49,278 nt of DNA from Bacteroidales bacterium (lineage in GTDB: Bacteria; Bacteroidota; Bacteroidia; Bacteroidales; UBA932). Position numbers and translations under genes: made by a program. This document shows positions 8,184-16,635 of the stretch, piece after piece. The DNA lies in contig JAFUJQ010000004.1 in assembly GCA_017473705.1 (NCBI GenBank), forward strand, positions 1-49,278, in the 5' to 3' direction. Each line of letters opens with the position of its first letter. Position 1 is the first letter of the stretch. The notes beneath the pieces are model-generated. The model was not told the DNA's origin and searched no databases. It saw nothing but the letters and a program-made list of their open reading frames with translations.

Positions 8184-8212
8184 TTGACCATTGGAAAACT
8201 GGGTGCTATATT
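8184..8212 (+). promoter_or_regulatory. Promoter of the starch/maltodextrin operon
   Basis: TTGACC (8184-8189) and TATATT (8207-8212) are exactly 17 bases apart, 35 bases before the start codon of the starch-binding protein gene. Just upstream, 8171-8186 holds a loose CGCAAT/AATCG arrangement that could be a LacI-family operator, but the symmetry is poor. Confidence 0.7.
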
Positions 8213-8246
8213 GGGTTTAGCGATAAAAATACAGGAGGGAAAATCT

Positions 8247-9422
8247 ATGAAAAAGACAATCGCTATTCTCATTGCGCTCATGCTGATGGTATCTTGCTTG
8301 TCTTTGACGGCCTTTGCCGCAGAAGACAGCGAAATAGTTCCTGTGGTGGTCAAAGTACCCGAAGGCTGGGATGCTCCCAACCTGTGGGCATGGGCAGACG
8401 ATGGACGAAATGCCTTTGCAGCATGGCCCGGTGATCCCATGGAAGAACTGGCCGAAGGCTGGTACTACATTTGGGTTCCCAGCTTCGTTCAGAACGTCAT
8501 CGTCAACGCAAACCAGGGCACGGACGCAGCTATTCAGACCGATGGCATCGTAGTCGAAGCCGGTAAGGAAGTCTGGATCACCGTCGCTGAAGATAAGACC
8601 GCTGAAGTTTCCTACGAAGCACAGCTCCGTGGCGAGATTCCTGCTTACGTTGAGAAGTTTGTTGTTCACGCATACGTACCTCTGTCCTGGAAGACCGTGA
8701 ATATGTGGGCATGGTCCGCACCCGATGGCACCAACGCTTTCGAGGCATGGCCCGGCGAGGCTCTGGTCGAGGGTGAGGACGGCTGGTTCACCGGTAAGGC
8801 TCCCACCTGGGTTAACTCCCTGATTATTAACGGCAACGAAGGTACTGTTCAGACTGAAGACATTACAATTGAAGGCAAGGAGCTCTGGATCACCGTTTAC
8901 GAGGATCTGACCTACGAGCTGAGCTATGAAGATCCCAACAAGGCAGTTCCCAACATCACCGTTCACGCACAGGTACCCGCTGACTGGTCTGCTCCCAGCT
9001 GCTGGGCATGGTCCGCACCCGACGGCACTAATGCATTTACTTCCTGGCCCGGTGAAGCTCTGACCCAGGACGGCGATTGGTACACCATCGAAGTTCCCGG
9101 CTGGATCAATTCCGTGATCATCAACGCAAACGAGGGCAGCGTTCAGACCGCAGACCTCTCCGTCGAAGCCGGCAAGGATGTTTGGGTCGTTGTGACCGAT
9201 CCCGAAAACGCTACCGTTTCCTACGGGGAGCCTGCTACCCAGGCAACTCCTTCTGAGACTGAAGAACCTGCACCTGAGACCGAAGCTCCTACAACGGAAG
9301 CTCCTGCGGAGACACCCGCAGAAGAGGGTGGCAGCAATACCGGTGCCATTATCGGTGTCGTGGCAGCGGTCGCAGTCATTGGCGGTGGCGCGGCCCTTGT
9401 TATGAAGAAGAAAAAGAAGTAA
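8247..9422 (+). CDS. Cell-surface starch-binding protein with three CBM26-like repeats
   Basis: The 391-residue protein has a signal peptide (1-24, ending LTAFA) and three tandem modules of about 90 residues (31-123, 137-227, 237-326). Each carries the starch-binding pattern 'VP-x-x-W-x-A/T-x-N/S-x-W-A-W', 'NAF-x-x-WPG' and a final aromatic/Val-Thr strand, as in CBM25/CBM26. A Pro/Thr/Glu-rich spacer (327-361) leads to a C-terminal membrane segment (364-385) and five lysines, so it is anchored by a tail, not by an LPXTG sortase motif. No catalytic domain is present. It should hold starch at the surface for the transporter encoded next. ATG 8247 has AGGAGGG 7 bases upstream; the longer upstream frame adds a sequence without signal-peptide character. 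Confidence 0.85.
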   Translation: MKKTIAILIALMLMVSCLSLTAFAAEDSEIVPVVVKVPEGWDAPNLWAWADDGRNAFAAWPGDPMEELAEGWYYIWVPSFVQNVIVNANQGTDAAIQTDGIVVEAGKEVWITVAEDKTAEVSYEAQLRGEIPAYVEKFVVHAYVPLSWKTVNMWAWSAPDGTNAFEAWPGEALVEGEDGWFTGKAPTWVNSLIINGNEGTVQTEDITIEGKELWITVYEDLTYELSYEDPNKAVPNITVHAQVPADWSAPSCWAWSAPDGTNAFTSWPGEALTQDGDWYTIEVPGWINSVIINANEGSVQTADLSVEAGKDVWVVVTDPENATVSYGEPATQATPSETEEPAPETEAPTTEAPAETPAEEGGSNTGAIIGVVAAVAVIGGGAALVMKKKKK

Positions 9423-9457
9423 AATAGTACAGCACAATAACTGATCATCCGTAATGA

Positions 9458-9488
9458 AAGCGGGTACACGGTAACCGTGTACCCGCTT
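9458..9488 (+). terminator. Long hairpin between the starch-binding gene and the transporter genes
   Basis: Two 15-base arms (9458-9472 and 9474-9488) are perfect complements around one base, giving a very stable stem. The T tract is weak (CTTCTTG), so read-through is likely. It probably makes the surface protein more abundant than the transporter, or protects the upstream mRNA end. Confidence 0.65.
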
Positions 9489-9518
9489 CTTGCAACCTAT
9501 CCCAAAGGAGGAAACCCT

Positions 9519-10727
9519 ATGAAACGGTTACTTTCCATTCTTCTGTGTGCCTGCCTACTGCTTTCTCTGGCAGCCTGCGGAGAGCAGACATTAGATCCAG
9601 ATGAAGCAAACAAGCTGGTCATTTGGCATGACAAAGAAGATGCTGTCATTGCTGCGCTGGAGAGCTATCTGGCAACCGCAGTACCGGATCTGGAAGTTGT
9701 ATTTGAAAAGAAAACCAGTCTGACAGATTCTCTGAAACTGGTCGGTAACGATCCCAGTGCAGCGCCCGATATGTTTATCTTTGCCCATGATAAGATCGGT
9801 GTCTTTGCGGAGATGGGTATTCTGGCTCCCATCGAGTCCCTTCTGGAAGAGGGTGCCTTGGAGAATTATCTGCCCATGACGCTGGAGGCCGCTACCTATA
9901 AAGATACTTTGTATCAGCTTCCGCTGTACTTTGAAACTCTGCTCTTTATGTACAACCACCGCTACATGCAGGACGAGGAAGTTCCTACCACAACTGACGA
10001 GCTGCTGGCCTACATGGAAAACAACACCGGCCGTGGACGATATGGTTTTGTAGAGCAGCACAGCACCGCCTATTACTCCGCAGCTTGGATTCATGGATTC
10101 GGCGGATCCATCATTGACGATACCGGTGTTCCGTTCCCGGATGCACAGGCAGTCAAGGATGCCCTGAACTATCATTCCCAATTTGTGGCTCTGATGCCCG
10201 GTGAAACAGAGTACAACACCGTAAATACGCTGTTCCTTGAGGGTAAGGCAGATGCCACCATCGGCGGTCCCTGGATGGTTCCTTCCGCAAGAGCTGCAGA
10301 GATCGATCTGGGTATCGCGCCTATGCCTACGGTGGATTCCACCGGTAAGGCTCTGGCACCGTACTCCGGTGTCCAGGGCATCCATGTGTTGAACTTTGCA
10401 GCCGAACAGAAGACTGAAGCTGTAAAGAAGCTCCTTTCGGTATTGACTGCCCCCACCATTGGTATCGATCTGGCACTTGCAAGCGGCTGTGCTCCTGCAA
10501 ACTCTTTGTGCTATGACGATGAGCGGGTAGCAAATGATGAATTGGTTCAGTCCATGCGTACCACTGCTGAAATCGCTGTTCCCATGCCCAACATCCCGGA
10601 GATGGACGTGATGTGGACGGTGGTTGGCAATCTCTTGACCGATGTGAACCTGTCTGGCAAGGACATCGATGATAGCTTCGATGCCGCTCTGGCACAGGCA
10701 AACCAGTTGATCGACGCAATGAAGTAA
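9519..10727 (+). CDS. Maltodextrin-type ABC transporter, substrate-binding lipoprotein
   Basis: The 402-residue family 1 extracellular solute-binding protein resembles MalE. A lipoprotein signal peptide ends in LSLAACG with lipid-bearing Cys20. The mature part shows the family course: an early NKLVIWHDKED strand, then LYQLPLYFETLLFMYN, and the GGPWMVPSA turn. It would deliver oligosaccharides to the two permeases encoded directly downstream. ATG 9519 was chosen because AAAGGAGG lies 8 bases upstream. Substrate specificity for maltodextrin is inferred from the neighbouring starch-binding and GH13 genes. No ATPase gene follows, so a shared MsmX-type ATPase elsewhere is probably used. Confidence 0.88.
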   Translation: MKRLLSILLCACLLLSLAACGEQTLDPDEANKLVIWHDKEDAVIAALESYLATAVPDLEVVFEKKTSLTDSLKLVGNDPSAAPDMFIFAHDKIGVFAEMGILAPIESLLEEGALENYLPMTLEAATYKDTLYQLPLYFETLLFMYNHRYMQDEEVPTTTDELLAYMENNTGRGRYGFVEQHSTAYYSAAWIHGFGGSIIDDTGVPFPDAQAVKDALNYHSQFVALMPGETEYNTVNTLFLEGKADATIGGPWMVPSARAAEIDLGIAPMPTVDSTGKALAPYSGVQGIHVLNFAAEQKTEAVKKLLSVLTAPTIGIDLALASGCAPANSLCYDDERVANDELVQSMRTTAEIAVPMPNIPEMDVMWTVVGNLLTDVNLSGKDIDDSFDAALAQANQLIDAMK

Positions 10728-10743
10728 ACAGGAGAGTGCGCCT

Positions 10744-11637
10744 ATGAAAAATCGTAAAAAAGATACATTAATTTCATATGCGTGGTCCAGTCCTTCGCTG
10801 ATTCTCATTGCCCTGATGGTGGTATTTCCGATCCTCTATACCGCGTACATATCTCTGACCAACATGAATGTGTACCACTGGTTCGATTTTACTGTTGTTG
10901 GCCTTGAGAACTACATCAAAGCACTGTTTGTCTTTGACTCCGGCTTTCTGTCTGCTCTGTTTGCAACCATCCTCTGGACCGTCGTTAATATGATCCTGCA
11001 GCTGGTCATCGCATTTGTTCTGGTGAGCCTGCTGAATATCCAGAAGCTGAAACTGCGCAAGCTCTATAAGACATTTTTGATGTTCCCCTGGGCCATGCCC
11101 GGTTATGTGTCCATCCTGCTGTGGAAGACCGGTATGTTCAACACCCAATTTGGACTCCTCAATCAGTGGATGGAAAAACTTGGACAGGAAACCGTTCGCT
11201 GGCTAAGCAATGATGTGTCCGCGTTCATTTGCTGCACCGTGGTGAATCTTTGGCTGGCGCTGCCTTTTATGATCATGATTATGGACGGCGCCATGCAATC
11301 CATCGACCGGAGCTATTTTGAAAGTGCCATTCTGGACGGTGCCACATGGCTGGACAGAACCCGGTATATCACCATCCCAGCGATCACGCCCATTATTTCT
11401 CCGGCAGTCATCATTACAGTCTTTACCACCTTTAAGCAGTTCGATGTGGTGTATCTGCTGACACAGCAGGCAGGCGCCAAGACTGGCTCCGGTTTCCACA
11501 CGATCCTGACCTACGCATATGAAAACGCATTCATCACCAATAACTACGGCTATTCTTCTGCCATTTCCATTATCATTTTCATTCTGCTGCTTGTGTTCTC
11601 TGCCAAGTATCAGATGAAGGAGGAGGGTGACAGATGA
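10744..11637 (+). CDS. Sugar ABC transporter permease, MalF type
   Basis: This 297-residue integral membrane protein has about six membrane spans (starting SPSLILIALMVVFPILYTAY) and the ABC permease 'EAA' loop: ESAILDGATWLDRTRYITIP near residues 198-217, which docks on the ATPase. The pattern, length and gene order correspond to MalF/MsmF/UgpA-type permeases for di- and oligosaccharides. The start is ATG 10744, with AGGAGAG upstream. The gene is 16 bases after the binding protein gene and overlaps the next permease by 4 bases, so the complex is made from one transcript. Confidence 0.92.
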   Translation: MKNRKKDTLISYAWSSPSLILIALMVVFPILYTAYISLTNMNVYHWFDFTVVGLENYIKALFVFDSGFLSALFATILWTVVNMILQLVIAFVLVSLLNIQKLKLRKLYKTFLMFPWAMPGYVSILLWKTGMFNTQFGLLNQWMEKLGQETVRWLSNDVSAFICCTVVNLWLALPFMIMIMDGAMQSIDRSYFESAILDGATWLDRTRYITIPAITPIISPAVIITVFTTFKQFDVVYLLTQQAGAKTGSGFHTILTYAYENAFITNNYGYSSAISIIIFILLLVFSAKYQMKEEGDR

Positions 11638-12479
11638 CTAAGAAGCAAATCAAAGAGCGTGTGGGCCTCACTGCGCTGAATGCCTTCTTCATTGTACTGT
11701 GCTTTGTGACCCTGATCCCGATTCTCTATGCGGTAAGTGTTTCGCTGAGTGGGCAGAACAGCCTGCTCAGCTCCGACTTTTCCTTTATCCCCAAGGATTT
11801 TACCTTGGATAACTACAAAGAGGTCATCTTCGGAGAGGATATCCTGACGTGGTTTAAGAATACCATATTCCTTGCTGTTGTCACGGTATCGCTGTCCCTG
11901 CTGATTGCGGTACCTGCGGCATACTGTTTCTCCCGCAGAAGATTCCCCGGAAGAAAGACAATCCTAAAATGTCTGGTTCTTCTGAACTCCTTCCCGGCGA
12001 TCCTTTCCATGTTCGCCATATACCGTCTGCTCCGTCCCATGGGGCTGATCAACCACCGGGTTGGCCTTATCCTGGTCTACACCGGAACCATGGCGGTGTT
12101 CAGCCTTTGGAATACCAAAGGTTACTTTGATACCATCCCCACGGAAATTGAAGAAGCGGCTAAGATCGATGGAGCCAGTGACATTCAGGTGGTCTTGAAA
12201 ATCGTTCTGCCTTTGGCAAAGCCCAGCATCATCACAACAGCCTTGCAGGTGCTGATCTATGTCTGGAATGAGTACATCTATGCAACGACCTTCATGACCG
12301 GGGAAAGCAAGTACACCCTGGCAGCAGGCCTGAACTCCCTGCAGGCAACAGAAATGACCGGCTCCTGGCCTGTGTTTGCTGCTGCCTCCATCACGGTATC
12401 CATCCCGGTGCTGATTATCTTCTTCATGTGCCAGAAGTATATGACTTCCGGCCTGACTGCGGGAGGTGTGAAAGGATGA
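11634..12479 (+). CDS. Sugar ABC transporter permease, MalG type
   Basis: The 281-residue second permease has about six spans and the conserved loop EEAAKIDGASDIQVVLKIVL near residues 178-197, which is typical of MalG. The C-terminus QKYMTSGLTAGGVKG is the classic MalG-family ending that contributes to substrate contact or closure. The gene overlaps the upstream permease and the downstream glycosidase by 4 bases each, so translation of the three genes is coupled. Together with the upstream lipoprotein it makes an importer lacking only its ATPase. Confidence 0.93.
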   Translation: MTKKQIKERVGLTALNAFFIVLCFVTLIPILYAVSVSLSGQNSLLSSDFSFIPKDFTLDNYKEVIFGEDILTWFKNTIFLAVVTVSLSLLIAVPAAYCFSRRRFPGRKTILKCLVLLNSFPAILSMFAIYRLLRPMGLINHRVGLILVYTGTMAVFSLWNTKGYFDTIPTEIEEAAKIDGASDIQVVLKIVLPLAKPSIITTALQVLIYVWNEYIYATTFMTGESKYTLAAGLNSLQATEMTGSWPVFAAASITVSIPVLIIFFMCQKYMTSGLTAGGVKG

Positions 12480-14200
12480 AACTGGACGCGATTCTCCATG
12501 TTCCCATGTCAGAATACTGCCATGGTTTGGACGAAAATCACATCGTTTACCGAATGCGATCTTCCAAGGATGATCTGAAGAGTGTGACCCTTTATTATGG
12601 AGACACCGCCTGCCGAGTGACACCCATTATCTTCACTCCTGTTCCCATGGAACTGGTTGCCAGTGATCTCCTGCATGACTACTGGCAGGTAATTGTGGAC
12701 AGCCCCTACAACCGGGTCTATTACTACTTTGAGCTGGACGATGGGATTGAAACGAAACTCTATTACGGAGATGTGTTTACCGACCATTTGGTAGATGATC
12801 GTTCCCAGTATTTTAAGCTGCCTTTCAACCACAGGGCGGATATTGCCAAAGTACCTGACTGGGTGCATGATGCAGTGGTTTATAACATCTTCCCTGATAG
12901 TTTTGCAACTTCTCACAAGCACATTTCTATGGAATCTGCTCATATGGCCTATCATGGCCAGTCCGTCAAGGGTAAGCTGGGTGGCACTCTGCGAGGTGTT
13001 GCAGAGAATGTAGATTATCTAAAAGACCTCGGCATCAACTGCGTGTATGTCAATCCCATCTTCGCTGCCGGTGAGTACCACAAATATGATCTGCTGGACT
13101 ATTTCCATGTAGATCCTGTTTTCGGCGGTGACGAAGCCTTCCGGGAGATGGTGGATACCCTGCACACAAACGGAATCCGCATTATCATTGATGGTGTATT
13201 CAATCACTGCGGCTGGTACTTCTTCGCTTTCGACGATGTGGTGCGAAATCAGGAAAAGTCCAAATACTGCGACTGGTTTTATCATCTGGAGTTCCCAGTG
13301 GTGCGACCGGAAACACCTGAAATCTACCCGACATATGCTTGCTTTGCCTATGAACGGATGATGCCGAAACTGGACACCGCAAACCCGGAAGTACGGGACT
13401 ACTTCTGCAAGGTGGGTCGCTACTGGGTAGAGGAATTCGGTATCGACGGCTGGCGGCTGGATGTTGCCAGCGAGGTGGATGATGGCTTCTGGAGAGCCTT
13501 CAGAAAGGCTGTAAAGGAAGTGAACCCGAATGCTTTGCTGATTGGTGAGGTCTGGGAGAGCGCCAACCACTGGCTCCAGGGCGATATGTTCGACTCTGCC
13601 ATGAACTACGATTTCCGCAAGCACTGCACCCTCTTCTTCGCAGAAGACGCCATCGATGCTGCGGACTTTGCCGGACGGATCACCAATATGCTCATGCGCT
13701 ACCGGGTCCAGACTGTTCCGGCACAGCTCAATCTTCTGGACAGTCATGATGTGAGCAGGTTCCTGTCCCTGTGTAATGGAGATACCACCAAGTATAAGCT
13801 TGCGATCCTGTTTATGATGACCTTTGTGGGAATGCCTACGGTATTCTACGGCGATGAGCTGGGTATCCAGGGTGTTCTGGAAGAAGAGTACCGCCATCCA
13901 ATGCCGTGGAACGGTGGAAATAATGATCTTCGTGCGTTCTTCAAGAAAGCCATCGCTATGCGTCATGAACTTGCGCCCTTGCACCGAGGAGACTTCCGGA
14001 TGGAATCAGCAGAGCAGGGAAGTGGTCTAATTATTTTCTTCCGCAAACTTGATAATCAGACAGTCACAGTTTGCATCAATCACGGCAAGGAAAGCGCCGT
14101 TCTTCATGAAATTGCAGGTTCTCTTTATTGGTCCGATGGCCTGAATGGCAAAACGCTCGCAGCCAGCGGCTTTGCAGTATTTTCCTCCTGCGAAGCTTAA
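12476..14200 (+). CDS. Cytoplasmic GH13 alpha-glycosidase (neopullulanase/cyclomaltodextrinase type)
   Basis: The 574-residue enzyme has an N-terminal CBM34-like beta domain (1-120), then a GH13 barrel. Conserved region I is DGVFNH (Asp239, His244). Region II is GWRLDVA with Arg327 and nucleophile Asp329. Region III is IGEVWE with acid/base Glu358. Region IV is LDSHD with His424 and Asp425. It lacks a signal peptide, so it should hydrolyse alpha-1,4 (and perhaps alpha-1,6) bonds of imported maltodextrins inside the cell. The N-terminal domain and length point to neopullulanase, cyclomaltodextrinase or maltogenic amylase, which cannot be told apart here. ATG 12476 overlaps the permease stop codon. 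Hairpin 14203-14234 ends the operon. Confidence 0.9.
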   Translation: MKLDAILHVPMSEYCHGLDENHIVYRMRSSKDDLKSVTLYYGDTACRVTPIIFTPVPMELVASDLLHDYWQVIVDSPYNRVYYYFELDDGIETKLYYGDVFTDHLVDDRSQYFKLPFNHRADIAKVPDWVHDAVVYNIFPDSFATSHKHISMESAHMAYHGQSVKGKLGGTLRGVAENVDYLKDLGINCVYVNPIFAAGEYHKYDLLDYFHVDPVFGGDEAFREMVDTLHTNGIRIIIDGVFNHCGWYFFAFDDVVRNQEKSKYCDWFYHLEFPVVRPETPEIYPTYACFAYERMMPKLDTANPEVRDYFCKVGRYWVEEFGIDGWRLDVASEVDDGFWRAFRKAVKEVNPNALLIGEVWESANHWLQGDMFDSAMNYDFRKHCTLFFAEDAIDAADFAGRITNMLMRYRVQTVPAQLNLLDSHDVSRFLSLCNGDTTKYKLAILFMMTFVGMPTVFYGDELGIQGVLEEEYRHPMPWNGGNNDLRAFFKKAIAMRHELAPLHRGDFRMESAEQGSGLIIFFRKLDNQTVTVCINHGKESAVLHEIAGSLYWSDGLNGKTLAASGFAVFSSCEA

Positions 14201-14202
14201 AC

Positions 14203-14234
14203 TTTTCCCCCTCTACTTCCATAGAGGGGGAAAA
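14203..14234 (+). terminator. Terminator of the starch/maltodextrin operon
   Basis: A 13-bp perfect stem (14203-14215 with 14222-14234) with a 6-base loop has AAAA/TTTT ends, so it could work in both directions. A strong forward T tract after the stem is missing. Confidence 0.65.
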
Positions 14235-14270
14235 TGTGCTATATTACGATTATGATAAGGGGTGAAAGAT

Positions 14271-15278
14271 ATGAAAGTCACCATTCGCAAAGTCTCCGAG
14301 GTTGCGGGTGTGTCCGTTTCCACGGTATCCAAGGTCATCAATGGGCATTACAGCATTTCCGAAAAGACCGCCGAGCATGTGCGCAAGGTCATGGAAGATC
14401 TGAACTACTATCCCAATGCCAGTGCCCAGAGCTTCGCAACCGGTGATACCAAGACCATTGTTCTTCTTGCAGAAATGTCTCCCAACACCGCCTTCCGGAA
14501 TCCGCATATGTTTGAGATCGTGGCTGGTCTGGAAGAATCGCTGCGCAAGCGGGGATATCGCCTGGTACTTCACGGAACAGACAGCACATCTGCCTGTGCG
14601 CTTGCAAAGGATATCATTTCCCGAAAAAGTGCGGATGGAATTGCCGTCCATGTCGGCATCATGTCCCACCCCTTAGCGGCCTTACTTACTCAGCTTCGAT
14701 TTCCACATATTATTCTCGGTATGCCGGACTTCGATAGTCAGGTCTGCTGGATCGATAATAACAACACTTACTCCGGCACAGTCGCTGCGTCCTATCTGGT
14801 CTCTAGAGGGTACCGGAATATTGCTTTCATCGGCGGTAAGTCCTACGACCTCGGCTCTACGCATCGGCTCAATGGTGTCAAACAGGGGCTTACAGGCAGT
14901 GGAATACAGCTGGAGGACAAGAATATCTGGCTGGGCGATTCTACCCGGGCAGAGGGCTACCAGATGACTGTGAGCCTCTTGAATCAGAAGCCGCTGCCGG
15001 ATGCCATCATATGTGCCAATAACTATATTGCCCTTGGCTGTGTTGATGCCATTCGGGATAAGGGCATGAAGATTCCTAAGGACATTGGTGTCATGACCTT
15101 TGATGATTATCCCTTCTCCCAAATCATCGAACCTCAGCTGACCGTGGTGGATATCAATGTCCGCGATATGGGTGCCCAGGCAGCCAAATTCTTAGTCGAT
15201 ATCATCCGCCATCCCAATATGCAGATCCAGACCTACATCACGACTTCAAATGTGATCACAAGGCAGTCAACTAAGTAA
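14271..15278 (+). CDS. LacI-family transcriptional regulator
   Basis: The 335-residue repressor has the helix-turn-helix and hinge in residues 1-58 (VTIRKVSEVAGVSVSTVSKV, then NYYPNASAQS). A periplasmic-binding-protein-like effector domain follows, with NNTYSGTVAASYLVSRGYRN and GVMTFDDYPFS motifs near residues 163-285. It most likely controls the starch operon directly upstream in response to a maltodextrin. I chose ATG 14271 over GTG 14262 because AAGGGGTG is best placed for it. It is separated from the GH13 gene by a hairpin and probably has its own promoter in the short gap. The operator was not found with confidence. Confidence 0.9.
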   Translation: MKVTIRKVSEVAGVSVSTVSKVINGHYSISEKTAEHVRKVMEDLNYYPNASAQSFATGDTKTIVLLAEMSPNTAFRNPHMFEIVAGLEESLRKRGYRLVLHGTDSTSACALAKDIISRKSADGIAVHVGIMSHPLAALLTQLRFPHIILGMPDFDSQVCWIDNNNTYSGTVAASYLVSRGYRNIAFIGGKSYDLGSTHRLNGVKQGLTGSGIQLEDKNIWLGDSTRAEGYQMTVSLLNQKPLPDAIICANNYIALGCVDAIRDKGMKIPKDIGVMTFDDYPFSQIIEPQLTVVDINVRDMGAQAAKFLVDIIRHPNMQIQTYITTSNVITRQSTK

Positions 15279-15353
15279 TTTGCTATTTGGAAAGTAAGAG
15301 GGGTAGTTTACCTCACATCGTAATATATTAGCTTAATGAAAGTAGGAAAAAGC

Positions 15354-16034
15354 ATGAATGAACTTGTACCAGCTCTTAAAGATACGCTATTTGCACCAAC
15401 ATATGAGCTTGTAGCAGAATACGCTGAAATTGGTATTGATTCCTTGATGGAGAGTGATGCCCTAAAGGGAATTCCCGTAGTAGGCACTTTGGCTGCCATT
15501 TGCAAGGTGGGGTACAATATCCATGAGCGCAATCTGATAAAACAAACTCTTGATTTTATCATTGGGTTTAATGCAGGTACGATTTCTCAAGAAAAAATTG
15601 ACGAACATAGGTATGAATTAGAAAACAATCCCCACAAAGCAGAAAAAGAACTGGGACGTGTACTTATCATTTTGGGAAATCATATTGAGAATATACAGTC
15701 TCAAGTGCTTGGTAGCTTTTACTGTGCATATGTTAAGGGAGCTATTTCGTGGGACAAGTTCTGTGAACTTTCGGAAGCCAACCGCCGTATGTTCGTCAAT
15801 GACTATAATATTCTCCGGGAAGCTGCTCGCAACGGCGGCATTAACATAAATGACCGGGAACTGTACCAAGTTGACCGTTTGATTTCGTTAGGCTTATTGC
15901 AAAACAAAAACCGCCTTGGAGGTACGGTGATAATTGACTTGGATGAAGAACCGGCAAAAACACATGATATAATCATTACTTCATTTGGCAGAACATTTTG
16001 CCAGCACTTTCCAACAATGGCTTTTACATTTTAG
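15354..16034 (+). CDS. Hypothetical protein, phage/island-type
   Basis: This 226-residue protein begins MNELVPALKDTLFAPTYELV. It has a hydrophobic Gly/Ala stretch near 35-55 (LKGIPVVGTLAAICKVGYNI), which could be a membrane helix or a buried hairpin, then a helical middle and a C-terminal winged-helix-like part (LYQVDRLISLGLLQNKNRLG, later IIITSFGRTFC). I recall similar proteins scattered in Firmicutes islands without known function. The start is ATG 15354, with AGGA 6 bases upstream. The local sequence is more A+T-rich than the starch operon before it, suggesting a separate acquisition. Confidence 0.6.
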   Translation: MNELVPALKDTLFAPTYELVAEYAEIGIDSLMESDALKGIPVVGTLAAICKVGYNIHERNLIKQTLDFIIGFNAGTISQEKIDEHRYELENNPHKAEKELGRVLIILGNHIENIQSQVLGSFYCAYVKGAISWDKFCELSEANRRMFVNDYNILREAARNGGININDRELYQVDRLISLGLLQNKNRLGGTVIIDLDEEPAKTHDIIITSFGRTFCQHFPTMAFTF

Positions 16035-16039
16035 AATAT

Positions 16040-16070
16040 TGAACTCCGTCTATTCCATGGGCGGAGTTCA
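16040..16070. terminator. Hairpin after the hypothetical gene
   Basis: TGAACTCCG (16040-16048) pairs with CGGAGTTCA (16062-16070). It is followed by A-rich, not T-rich, sequence on the forward strand, so its terminator role is uncertain. Confidence 0.4.
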
Positions 16071-16164
16071 AAATGTATAGTAGAGAGATTTCGAAATAAA
16101 ATTTCTATTTGGGAATAAAAACGTCTGCTTCAAACGTCTAATGGGCAAAGGAGGTGAAGTGGCA

Positions 16165-16635
16165 GTGAATAATGAAGAATTTGCAAAACGAGTTGATTCC
16201 GTCCGAACCAAACTCTACAAGACCGCTCTTACTTATCTGGGAAGCGAATCTCTGGCGATGGACGCAGTAGATGAAGCCGTCTACAAAGCCCTCTGTGGCA
16301 AATGGAAGCTCCGCCAGCCGGAATTCTTTGATACCTGGATCACGCGGATCCTGATCAATGAATGCCATAATGAGCTGCGCCGGCAGAAACGGTATCATCC
16401 GCTGGATGAGCTGCCCGAGACAGCGGCTGAAGAATTTGACTCTCTGCCATTGAAAGAAGCGCTGCGGCGTCTGCCCAAGGATCTGAAGGATGTCATCATC
16501 CTACGGTTCTTTGCAGGATATACCGTAGCCGAAACTGCCCAGACGTTACACATTCCTGCTGGAACTGTTGCCACACGCCAGAGAAAGGCGCTTCAGTTGC
16601 TCCGGCTGGAACTTGAAGAGGAGGTGTCTTCATGA
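16165..16635 (+). CDS. ECF-type sigma factor (second sigma/anti-sigma pair)
   Basis: The 156-residue factor has region 2 in its first 80 residues (YKALCGKWKLRQPEFFDTWI, then LINECHNELRRQKR) and region 4 near 100-150 (LPKDLKDVIILRFFAGYTVA, then IPAGTVATRQRKAL). It resembles the SigV/SigW group. The start is GTG 16165 because AAAGGAGGTG is 8 bases upstream; the frame opens at ATG 16141, but that codon lies before the ribosome-binding site. The gene overlaps the following membrane protein gene by 4 bases, the normal arrangement for a sigma and its anti-sigma. Confidence 0.9.
   Translation: MNNEEFAKRVDSVRTKLYKTALTYLGSESLAMDAVDEAVYKALCGKWKLRQPEFFDTWITRILINECHNELRRQKRYHPLDELPETAAEEFDSLPLKEALRRLPKDLKDVIILRFFAGYTVAETAQTLHIPAGTVATRQRKALQLLRLELEEEVSS

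Noticed and set aside
8171-8186. LacI-family operator before the starch operon
   Set aside because: The half-sites CGCAAT and AATCG are only loosely symmetrical, so it is mentioned in the promoter entry but not called as a feature.
8217-9437. A 406-codon reverse-strand open frame
   Set aside because: It is the mirror of the repeated starch-binding gene, which has a signal peptide, clear repeats and a ribosome-binding site. The reverse frame has none of these and an odd Cys/Gly composition.
9591-10808. A 405-codon reverse-strand open frame
   Set aside because: It is antisense to the solute-binding lipoprotein gene, which has a lipobox and operon context.
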